Below are positions 1 through 10,500 of a stretch of DNA of 64,000 bases, piece after piece. The notes beneath the pieces are model-generated. The model saw nothing but the letters and a program-made list of their open reading frames with translations. It did no database searches and had not been told where the DNA came from. The DNA lies in the NCBI GenBank assembly GCA_019055375.1, contig JAHQIW010007246.1, positions 1-64,000 on the forward strand, read 5' to 3'. A program made the position numbers and the translations under genes. This DNA is from Parelaphostrongylus tenuis. Its lineage: Eukaryota; Nematoda; Chromadorea; Rhabditida; Metastrongylidae. The stretch's first letter is position 1, and each line of letters opens with the position of its first letter.

Positions 1-74
1 CCACTAGTTGAAAAGCAATTTAAGTAATTCTTATCGATCACGTATCGTCCTGAACTCAGCGAATTTCTTAACAG

Positions 75-3000
75 GTACCATATGACTTTACGGGACTATG
101 TCAAAGACTTCAAACATCAGCACAATTACCATGTGGCACGCGTTCTTTTCGGCCAATTGTTGGAAGGATGTGTCTTTTTGTATGAGAACGTTGTCGCTCA
201 AAGAGACATGAAAAGCGACAATATCTTGCTGGAATTCAATCTTCCTAGTGAGTTGAGTTCTTTTTTTATTGTCTTTTCCTATCTTTCCACTGAGTAATCC
301 TGTGACAATTCATTATTTAACCGCTTTTTTAGCATAATATGATGTTGTAACTATATAGTAATAGTGTTGAGATATGTAAAGTTTTAGTCTCGGATGGAGT
401 TGAACCCGCGTTCCACCCTTTCCAGATGCGTTTTAACCACTACACTAAAGGAGCTTCTTCATGGCGTTACTTATCGAGATCGAGATCGATAAGATCTCAG
501 AACTGATACCTAGTATTGCGAAAAGGTGTAGCAAACAGGAACCTCTGCAGTGCAGTGGTAGCATGCGTCTGTGGAACGGATGAGACGCGGGTTTAACTCC
601 CGCTCGGTGTTCAAAGTTTTGCATATCACTCAACATCACTGACTCATCTCATAGTGTCTATTTAGATGAAATACCCCATCTCGTTATATCTGATTTCGGA
701 TGTGCTTTGGCAACGGGGAGTTGGTGCGTTCGATACGTCGATGACACAATCGATTTGGGAGGAAATCTGAAAATGCGGGCACCCGAAATCATTACAGCAT
801 CACCAGGTCCTAATTGGTGGGATAGTTTCCTTCCATTTATTATTGAATTGAATCCAGTCGCCTTCATTTTTCGCATAGTTGTGACTGCTTTCTACTCGTG
901 TATGTGTATTTACGATCATATTCTTGGTGATTTCCGAGTCCAAATTCTTATGTAAAGAATTTGTTTTTCGTCTTTTTTCTTCCGCATTTGCGTTTTTATT
1001 TCTTGTATGTCAATTCTCTTATGTTTATAGCATCGTCGATTTCCGAATGGCGGATACTTGGGCAGCTGGAGCATTGGGTTACGAGATATTTACCAGGTTA
1101 CTTAGTTTACTTTTTTCTCTGAAATCTCCTTTCCCTCACCTTGCATTCGATCCGTTTCCTCGCTTTCATCCTCCACAAATGTCGTGGAATATCTCATGCG
1201 TTGTTCGGCTGAGACATGAAGATGTCTTTTTTTGCCTCTTCATGAATGTTATACAGTGCTGTTCTTAATGATTCTTTTTACATTCCCGAAGTTAGCCGAG
1301 CAGAGGCGATACTAACGTTTAGTTTACTGATGCAAAAGTATTGTTGGAGAGGAGTGAACCAGAGCATCGCTCATCAGTTCGCTTCTTGGTACAGTGCATC
1401 ACTGGCCGCTATCCTACCCCGTCTTTCGTTAGAGGGTATAAATATACAATATGTAAACATTCGCATAGGGATTTTTTAATGTAGAGGTTCTGAAGGAACG
1501 TTCTATGTCATATTCATTCGCTTTGCATCGAATCACGTCTGAAACCCATGGTCTATGTTGGCAATCTATTAACAATTTTGTGCCAGATTTTATGTTTCAT
1601 TTTACTAGCGGTTTAATATAGCGTATTATTTTCATTTTATCATAGGATAAATCCTTTCTATTCGCGGATGAGTAGCGCAACGTACAAAGAAGCTGATTTA
1701 CCCAGTTTACCTCTGACGGTTAGTAAACCAATTCGCGATATAGTGTGTCATCTTCTTCGAAGAAATCCTCATGAGGTGAGACATATGTGCATCACTTTGT
1801 ATTTGTCGTAAAAATGTACTATCATATACAAACACTTTCCATCTCACATAGCTTTTGATTTGACAGTTGCCTTTACGCGCGTTCTTTTGACTCGCGATTT
1901 CGTAAAGGCGTTTTTCACGGAAGTGAGATTTTTTTGCCATACATTCAGTAATCATTCGATAGATTGAATAATAGCTATTCAACTACTGTGCTTGAATTCT
2001 AAACGGACCTCCTTAGTGCTCTGTAGCATCATGATATAACCATGTTTTACGTTTGGCGCGCATTTTTTTCGCACTACTGATCTTTACATTTGGCTTTTGA
2101 CAATGCACTGAGAAACATTGGAGAGCTTACATACATCTCGATAACTCTGAATCTGGAATCAGTTTTTGATAAGGTTTCCTTAAAGCGACATAGGAGCGCA
2201 AAGAACATTACCTTTCACATTCGAGTTTTATGAGCACATATGAGTTTCTTGTATCATCAATACGGGAAGGTATACACCAAATCTCAGAATTTTTTCTTCA
2301 TGAAAGGGGAAAATTTTTGTCACGTAACGAGGATTGCGGGGCGCAGCGATAACTGCTCTTCCCAAAGAGTTTGGTCTTGCAATTGATAATGTCAGTTTCT
2401 TAGAGCATACATTATCATTGCAGAGACTTCTTCCTCACATCGCTGCAAATGTTGTATCCTTATCCCTCCTACGATTAGGAGGGAATTTCCAAGCCCTCTT
2501 GTCTTCGTCCGGCTTACTTTCTCACTTTGCTCGAACTTTCGTCGATAATTCACTCACAAAGGTTTGTCCCATCTTTATCTGAGTCATTACGTTATTTATA
2601 TATCCTCTCAAGACTTCCCTTCTGTTTGAATGTTGGGAAAAGACATGTGCTCTTCAATCGAGAACCATATATTTTATTGCTTTCACACATTTGCGATGCG
2701 ACAACACGCTTTGATTTTCAGCGCTTTTTTGTTAACTGCTTCGTTTACCGTGTAGACTCATTTTGCAACATTTTCTATCGAATCATTCGTGCCAGTAGTT
2801 GCTAGTGAGCACCTTTTTCTGCGCTTTATAATAAACAAAAGTTCAAAAATTGTTCTTCGTACGAGTTTATTCGCCTCACTTAGTTCCTCCGAAATTATTG
2901 CGATATATTTGCTACCTAAGAGCGCGTGTGGCACAGTGGTCGAAAGTGCTCTCAGAAGCATGGTCGATCAAGAGATGGTCTTTGGTTCGATTTCGTGTTC

Positions 3001-6000
3001 AAGACTCACCAAGCTTTTCATTTCTCCGAGGCCGGTTAATTGGTATCAGACTTATCTGCGAAGATGGCGCACTAACTTGATACTAAGTTGACAAGAAATT
3101 TTCTGGATTTTTTTATTTTTGTTGATTATTTTTCATGCATTCTATTTTTTGTTTTTATTATCATTTGGACCAACTTCCGCGGTTATTTTGATATATAGCA
3201 CTTATAAATTCGTTGAAGATGAGCTGTCGCTGGAGCAAAAATGATTGTTGATGCTACACGACTATCGTTTGGGTTCAAGTGCCTCTCTGGCACACAGCGA
3301 CACTCGTGTTGTATCAGCAATCGTTTTCTCGGGACAATTTCATCTTAAAACAATTTTGAAAGTGATATATATATATATGTTGTATATACACATATATATA
3401 TATATATATATATGTGTATATGTATCAAAATAACCACAAGAAGCTGCTCTGAACGATAGTGAGTTCAAAAACTCAAATGGATGAAAAATAATCAAGAAAA
3501 CGAAGAAGTCCTGGAGATTTTTACCAACCCAGTACATTGGTGGATACCCTAAGTCATTGTAAAGGCCAGATTTACATCCAGTCATCCCACACGAAGCTAA
3601 AAATTGGAGGCAATCCATGACGTATCCTTGAGGGATGTGAACGCCAAGAGCTTCGTCCTTACTATCCATTTATCTGCTTCTTTATATTCTTGTGCACCAA
3701 GATAACACAACCGGAACGGAGTATATCTCAGCAGTATAGGAGTGTACCAAGATGTTTCCTCTGATGCGAACATCATAGTTTAGTAACAATACAATTAGGA
3801 ATACCTTCTAATCGACTGTGTTTGAGATCTCGATTAATATTCAATACAGTCTGAGAGAATACTTTGAGCCTTTCAGAGGTCTTTTATGGATCTCTATTGG
3901 TGTACGTACGTTTCCGCGTAGTCTCGCACACTTCATCTGTACCAAATGCCTTGCAGTTCACCTCTACAACTAGTGGTAACAGCGCCGAAAATGTGTGTCT
4001 AAATCAAGTGAAACGATCCACAGGATGTGCGGTCTAGATCGATTTTCAGCCGATTGCTCACAGCTGGCAACAACGCATGTAGCAGTACCTTCTAATTGAC
4101 GAGATTACGCCGAAACGTACATGTACCGCTAGAGATGCTATATCAGACCTATAAAAGGCTTGACACATTGGGTACGATAGACCCACGACGCTAGACCCGT
4201 CCCTCCCGCGCGCGGCGACTGGGCAGCAAGCAGACCACGGTAACGAGTGCTTCGTACTGCCGTACTTCACAAAGAAGGTTGTTGGTTTGATCTTGATCCC
4301 TTACCACAACGGTTCACTGTAGGATTTTGGTGGTTTTTTAGTGGCGATTAGTACCAAAGGTTTTTCTAACGTAATTATTACGGTAAAAAAAACCCTCAGC
4401 TGTCTCACATTTCACTACTTTTTGATTAAAACGTAGGCAGTGATTTGAGCATACTGCACTGAAGACAAAAACATTCCGCCGAAAGAAGTACAGTGAAGCG
4501 CCGTGGAGAGTATCAAACGGGCAACCTTCTTCCCAATAAATGGCAGCACAAAGTGCGATCGTTTACTGCCAACTGTTCGCCGCCGAGTCGTCGCGCGCGC
4601 ATTTGTACCATCAGCAACGGGAAAAACCTTAAAGAGGAAAAATATCAGGGCATGTGGTACCGATATGGCGTGCCAGAACGCCGAAACGCACGGTATCCCC
4701 CTAGAGATGCTTTACTAGACTTGAATATTCTATCAGACTGTATGATAGGATTGGAGTTGTGGTGGTGATTCTTTGTGTAAAGTGGATGAAAGACAAAGCT
4801 CTTGGCGGTGATCCGTTCTTGAAGGATGCGCCGTGTATTCGGCTTCATAAAGCATTGCTTGGGGTGATGAATATCTGATCTCTAGGTGACTCGCGGTGGC
4901 CTGCCAAGGTATCAAGTCAGTTTTGCTATCCAGACAAGTCTGGGCCAAAACGACAACCCCGGATGTTGGTGAAAGGCTTGGTGAGCCTTAACCGCAGGAC
5001 CGAATCATCGACCACGTGTGTGTGGCAGTCATCTTTAACTACTGCACAACACCAGCCCTTCTTCAACCATATGCACAGAAGTTGAATAGATTGCCGTTAA
5101 TGAGGTACTTGATCTCAAAGGATCTCCCACGCGGCGGCATATGCATCGTCTTGTGCTGCTAGCGCATATAATCAATCGTCGTCGCGATTCGTTAAAATCA
5201 CCGAGAAAAGCTGTGGTTTATTTGATTGTTGCCAAATGTTCTTGAGTAAATCTTCTCTGTCACTTTAGCTGAACGATATTGCTGAGAGAGTGCTTGATGA
5301 CGTCTTATTCCTCATCTCTGCTGAAACTATAGCAACTCATGCTTCTACTTCACAAATAATTAGCCGTGCGGAACAGCAGGTTTCTCATTTTTTCAAAACT
5401 TTCTAGCTGGATCGTTATATTGAAGTATTACTTTAAGAATATGGTTGATAGGAAAGCAGATACCAATGCAGGAGTCTGCTAATGTAAAACATTTAAACAA
5501 TGAGAACTGATCCAGAAGATTTTTTAAGAAATTTTACTTCACTTATGGAATGTTATAATCAACATCTAAGGATGCTGAATGATATACAAAACTTTCGACT
5601 CCAAGCAACAGTTGATAAAACCTCTCATCTATAAAGAAAACGTGTTGTACCACAGCACCACCATGGCTACCACTCTGCTACATTCTCTCTTCGAAGAGAA
5701 CTCATGTTGAATGGGTTCAATCGGCCTTTGATACATGTTCGTCGCCGCTATCATACATTAGTTGTGCGGGTGAATCGAAAGGTTTGTGGTACTGAGGAGG
5801 CTTGCAAGAAAGCCGAAACGTATGTCTACCGCCAGCGATGCCAATGCATAATGTTGCGAATGTCGGAGAAGGCTATAGAAATTTTCCAGACTACTAACTA
5901 AGCATTTTCAGATTTAGAGATGGTGTAGGCAGAACCATTTCTACATTAAGTGTTTCTCACTTGTTTCGTGAATCATCTCAGAATTTTCCTCAATATTTTC

Positions 6001-6327
6001 TCTACTCAAATTAAAAGTGATCATTCATATGCATCATTGCATTTGGCGACTATTATTATCTCATTTTAGCTCCGTGCTACCTTTCTTTCCCGTCTGAACA
6101 GAGAGCACATTTGGAGTGCCTTCTTGTATTTCCTCCCCCTGTACTCCGCCCAAGGCGATGATCTTTATCCCCTGTACTCCGCCCAAGCGCAATTCGTAAC
6201 ACATCGCTCAGCGATGCTGTTAAAACACCGTCAGCACATCCTGGAACTGGAATTATCCACCGTTGCCTTGCTGTGGTCTCGGGTTGAAAATGTATTCGCC
6301 ATAATTCGAAAGACCGACTTTCTATAA
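75..6327 (+). CDS. pink-1: PINK1-type Ser/Thr kinase, 3' exons (5' end outside window)
   Basis: Exons with matching phases: 75-247, 666-816, 1031-1096, 1646-1775, 2424-2561, 5269-5379 and 6070-6327 (stop TAA). PINK1 is the mitochondrial kinase that phosphorylates ubiquitin and Parkin during mitophagy. Visible here are the catalytic loop (AQRDMKSDNILLE), the DFG region (LVISDFGCALA), the APE region (MRAPEI), then ADTWAAGALGYEIF, INPFY and DLPSLPLTVSKPIRDIV, followed by the PINK1 C-terminal extension (HIAANVVSLSLLRL, LRATFLSRLNREHIW). The order and spacing match the PINK1 C-lobe. The N-terminus, mitochondrial targeting signal and ATP-binding lobe lie upstream of the window. The catalytic His of HRD is Gln here. 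The last exon is the least certain: it holds a short internal duplication (PLYSAQ twice), and splicing on to 7008-7097 is possible. The 2.7 kb intron 2562-5268 is full of repeats. Confidence 0.88.
365..645. repeat. SINE-A foldback pair (tRNA-like heads inverted)
   Basis: In intron 1 of the kinase fragment. The left half is a tRNA-like unit on the minus strand (GGAGTTGAACCCGCG, with a complement of the A box near 435). The right half is a plus-strand unit: A-box-like GCAGTGGTAGCATGCG, B-box-like GCGGGTTTAACTCCCGC, tail AAAGTTTTGCATATCACTCA. A GATCGAGATCGAGATCGAT palindrome-like spacer lies between them. Confidence 0.65.
2920..3085 (+). repeat. SINE-B head (tRNA-derived), split copy
   Basis: A-box-like GTGTGGCACAGTGGTCGAAA, B-box-like GGTTCGATTTC, then the body CACCAAGCTTTTCATTTCTC, GGTATCAGACTTATCTGCG. 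The matching body-and-tail part lies at 3530-3680 in the same orientation, so one element may have been split by about 450 bases that include an AT microsatellite. Confidence 0.6.
3364..3425. repeat. AT microsatellite
   Basis: A TATA-type run with GTGT interruptions, inside a kinase intron and possibly inserted between the two parts of a SINE-B copy. Confidence 0.9.
3530..3680 (+). repeat. SINE-B tail part
   Basis: AAGTCATTGTAAAGGCCAGA, CACGAAGCTAAAAATTGGAG and CGCCAAGAGCTTCGTCCTTA match the 3' half of SINE-B (complement of copies at 4785, 8345, 24955 and 61120). Confidence 0.6.
4065..4765 (+). repeat. Two related repeat units in the kinase intron
   Basis: Units near 4105-4160 and 4675-4740 share CGCCGAAACG, TACCGCTAGAGATGCT/TCCCCCTAGAGATGCT and a following ATCAGAC. 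A third related piece lies at about 5790-5850 (AAGCCGAAACGTATGTCTACCGCCAGCGATGC). No function is evident. Confidence 0.45.
4785..5060 (-). repeat. SINE-B copy
   Basis: Tail-to-head on the plus strand: GACAAAGCTCTTGGCGGTGA, GACTCGCGGTGGCC, CCAGACAAGTCTGGGCC, GGCTTGGTGAGCCTTAACCG, ending in the complement of the tRNA-like head. It lies in the 2.7 kb kinase intron. Confidence 0.65.
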
Positions 6328-7007
6328 TTATCGTCATTAATACACGGTTGGTAGATGATATCCTGAAGACATCTTGCTTGACCGACGTGAGGTTGTTAAT
6401 AGTAGTAGTTGAAGTAACAGTAGTAGTCGAAAAATAAGTTCGATCGCCGGTGTTTCACCCAATTCGCCTTCATCACAGCCTGAATTTTTTTTCTGATTAT
6501 CAGATAAGTCTTTAAAATTTACATATATTGATTATGTTCCCCATGTATGATGGTACTACTGTACGAGTTGGTGTTCTCGTGCGGAGTTTCCTCGTTTTTG
6601 TACCGTCAACTTGTCTTGTAACTTATATATCTTTGGAACGTCACACTTCCTACATTGCTTTTTCGCTACAAATATATATTAACCTTCTTCATTGTCAATA
6701 GATTCTAAAGAAACTGATTATGATAGTCAACTGTGCGCTCACTCTCCAAATTCGCTCATGTAACTTGTATAGGCATTTCAACGATAACATTGATATTGTA
6801 TCCTAGGGAGGCATTTTCGTTCCAGTCTTCGTATGCTTAAGACAAAAACTGTATTTTGGAGCGAACAGAAGAGAGGCGATATTGCTCCTATTATTGTTTT
6901 GATGCGCTTTACTATGCACATTCTCCTAACATCTTTATCGGTTCGCAGGGCTCGAAACGGCATTTGTTGCTTCGGTTTGATAGTGCATATCTCTTTTGCT
7001 TCTTTAG

Positions 7008-7097
7008 TTTGTTAAGCTGAAGTCTGGAGGAGCAGAAAGGATATCTATGCTGCCAAATCGATCAACAAACGCTGTTCGAAGTCCTGCGAAGCGATGA
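7008..7097 (+). CDS. Possible alternative C-terminal exon of the kinase gene
   Basis: A clean acceptor (GCTTCTTTAG) at 7007 opens a 29-codon frame starting FVKLKSGGAERIS, ending PAKR and stopping with TGA. The composition looks coding (Ser/Arg/Pro-rich tail), and it lies between the kinase exons and the next gene. In-phase donors exist inside the 6070-6327 exon (after 6200, GTAACA, and near 6280), so it could replace the end of that exon. If used, the gap to the next gene's trans-splice site falls to about 0.4 kb, the spacing of a nematode operon. It could also be chance. Confidence 0.35.
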   Translation, partial: FVKLKSGGAERISMLPNRSTNAVRSPAKR

Positions 7098-7504
7098 AGG
7101 TTAGTCAGGAGAATGTTGATCGTAAGGGTGCACTGAGGCAACCAGAAGGGCAAGATCGCGTCCGCTCAGGTCCTTCAAAATAGTTCTTTTTTATTTTACG
7201 AAGATTAGGAGGAGAGTTTTTATTCGACATGCTGATGCTTTTGAGTGATTGATATTGTAGTTCCTTCGGTTGTAAATTTGTTAAAGTCGTCATTATTTTC
7301 CGTCACGGGTGCTTTTCGTTTTGTAAATTGTAATCTCGTCCTCTTTTGACTTTGCTTAGAATCTATGTTGAATGTGTATATTTTGATGTCAGATGCTATT
7401 GAATCCTAGATAAAGGAGGTCTCTAGTAGTTTTGTACAGTTAAAGTGAGGGACACGTCGTCCTTTCATACTGTCGCATTACAAGCATTCTTAGTAGTTTT
7501 CGTG

Positions 7505-7527
7505 GATGTTGAAATTTCAGTTAGCCT
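7505..7527 (+). promoter_or_regulatory. Probable trans-splice acceptor of the BRAP2 gene
   Basis: GAAATTTCAG ends at 7520, seven bases before the ATG at 7528. A strong acceptor this close to the start codon, with no preceding in-frame coding exon, is the usual sign of spliced-leader addition in nematodes. Whether SL1 or SL2 is used cannot be told from DNA. Confidence 0.5.
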
Positions 7528-10500
7528 ATGAGCTACTATCATCCGCTAATTCTTCGACTTGAGGTGAAGAACGGAGCTCCACAAGTTTCATTCTGCGAGT
7601 CTTCTAAGGTTGATATCAGTGGGTTCTTCAATTGCATGTGATCAGTGATAAAATTGCTGTAGAAGTTGGAGTTATTTGGCTATCAGAACATCTTCCAGAG
7701 CGAACTCCTTCAAATATCGACAGGAACAAGAGACGTCTCATGTCTGGCTTGAAGAAGCGAAGTCCACCCATTCCTAGTGGCAACAGAACTGGTGGTGACA
7801 CCGACGATGCACCTCTAGCACCAATCACTGTCGACAAGAATACTTCGTCATACGAGACGGTTTGATTCTTTCGGTTTGCTATCGAGTGAATCTTTGGTGT
7901 TGGGTGGTATGTCGAGAATTTAAGCATGGATCACAATCGCGAACAAATTTTCGAGGCAGGAGGACATATTCGGAAGTGGTAGTCGAGTCGTTGGAAGGTG
8001 ATAAATGTGCCAATGCCATGGGCTCTGCTCCTGCGAAAACGTTCTCACAAGTATGCCGGTCTGCGGTGCCCGGAACAGAGCCTCAGAGTTTGTTTCCATT
8101 CCTATCGTCGTCTTAGTTATAATGTTTTTCTCCTTGATCTCAGTTTGAAAAAAGGCATTTCCTTTGTTGATTACACGGTTTAAGGCCTTGAAAGTTAGCT
8201 ATTAATGATATAGAGGAGATCAAAGACTTTATTTTTAGATCCTGATCATGTTACGTATTACTATGGTAATCCATTTGTGGAGAAAACCGAAGGAATACTA
8301 CATTTCTTCAAGTATAAGTACGTCTTCTCTTATATTATGATTTTTGTGCTCAAAAATCATATGAGGATAAAGGATAAAGCTTTCGGCGTTGACCTTCCCC
8401 TGAGGAATACACCATGCATTCGATTTCATCAAGAATCAACTGAGGTGATTGAGCGCGTATCTGGCCTTTACAAACCACTCATCGTAGCCTACCGATGTAT
8501 CTAGTCATTGTTACTACCCTCCCATAGGAATCCGCTACCAACTCGCCGACTTCGTAGGGATGAAAGCTTGGTGAGCTTGGGCGTGGGATCGAATTATTGA
8601 CCATGTGGGTGTTGCAGGTGACTTCTAACACTGCGCCACACAAAGCCTATTTCAAAAATGACAAAATTTGAAGATTAGAAGTGCGGTTGTCGATCCATGT
8701 TTCATAGTCTGTATGGATACCTTTAGTTATATCCCATGTCAAACATGAAGATGTCATTTTTGAACAAGAGAGAGAGAGAGAGTTGAGTAATTTTTATAAA
8801 TAATAAATTTTGAGTGATGAACGCATGGGACGAGAAGTTCAGTGCAGAATGTTGTGCATGATTGCCGTTCCTTCTCAGATTACACTGAGAGAAATTTTAC
8901 TATTCATTGGTAAGTTCAACAATATACTTCATGTTAACCCTTCTGGGACCATGGACCCAATCCTTTGCGTCTCTGAAACCTAGCCTAACAATGTGTAACA
9001 TGCTCCATTGTTAGACGCAACGCGCTGGGGTTAGAGACGCACAGCCTTGGATCCATGGACCCGAAAGGATTAAGATTTTCTGTATTATACGATATGTGTG
9101 TCGATATGTTATGTTCTATTTCAGGATCGGAAATTGAGACTATAGAACGAATAAAGATCATTAGAGATTCAACACCGAACGAATACATGATTATTCTGAA
9201 GTTCAAGACACATGTTTGTTTGAGAATTCTAAAGTTTTCATGGCATATTTTCATTGATCGGCATTATGATGTGCTGTGGTCTTACGACCAAGATGTTTTT
9301 CCAGGCATTCTGAGTGTTATGCAAAACTTGCGACCTCAGGCTGGAGTTGAACCCGCGTTCAGCCCATATCGGGGTCGCCACTCAGCGTTCTTGGATAAAT
9401 AATCGTAGCATCATAATACATCTGTACGAGCGATAAAATGAAAACACTCAGGGGAACTTTTAGCCAGAAGAAAACTAAACTAACATCCGTTCCCCCATGG
9501 GTGAACTGACATTCATACTTGGTGTATTCCTCGCTTCTACCGAAGCAAAACCTATAGAGATATTTTCTGACTTCTTCGAACGGCTAATGTGGGGTTGTCG
9601 TGAAACTTAAAACTACTCAAGAATGGGAATTTTATGAGGGTGGGGGCTATATATAGGAAGTAAGAAAATTTGAGTGAACGGACTTTTCCAGAATGATGCT
9701 GTTGGGTTCTATGATGAGTTTAATGGAAATCGATTCAACAGCCTGGAACAAAATCGATGCAGACTATTGTTCGTTGATAGGATAGAATGTGTAAGCTGCT
9801 GTCAGGATATCACCCACTTTTTCCAGAAACTCGTTCTTTTTAGACCTCTGAAGACGAAATGGCGGCCCTTTGTGCAGGGTCAGGCGTGTCGACGAAAGGT
9901 GAAGGTCCTTCATCTTCGCTCACAGAAATTCCCACCTGCGCTGTTTGTCTCGAACGAATGGACGATAGCGTGGTCTCTATCCTCTGCAATCATACGTTCC
10001 ATGCCGCATGCCTTGAACAATGGACTGATACAACGTGAGGAAATGTTCCTGAAAATGTCTCGTCATAAGTCAGCTTATTTTTTGTCAAAGGTTTTAACTC
10101 ATATCATCTAGCTTTCAATTATCAGATGCCCAGTATGTCGCTACATTCAAACACCGGAAGTCGTGGCTGAACAGCGTTGCTCTATATGTGGACAGAGCTC
10201 TGACCTTTGGATATGTCTGATATGTGGGAATATCGGTTGTGGGCGTTACGCCGAAGGACATGCATTCCGGTCCGAACTAATTGCTTCTAGACATTGTTTT
10301 ACGGTCAACAGCATTTTTCTCTGAAATTTCGTTACCTAGGCATTTCGAGCTCACGTCGCATACCTTCTGCCTACAAGTCGGAGGGCAAAGGGTGTGGGAC
10401 TATGCAGGAGATAACTACGTTCATCGCCTCATCCAATCTGACACCGAAGGAAAGGTGGTAGAGTATCAAAGAGGTGGTGCAGAGGTGTGTATTTTCTTGT

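Noticed and set aside
1246..1479. Extra kinase exon (NDSFYIPEVSRAEAI)
   Set aside because: It fits in phase after the 1096 donor, but the exon at 1646 also fits and carries the expected INPFY...LPSLP motif; including both would disrupt the kinase fold.
8766..8783. Regulatory GAGA element
   Set aside because: It is a short GA run inside a BRAP2 intron, upstream of an acceptor; a simple repeat is sufficient explanation.
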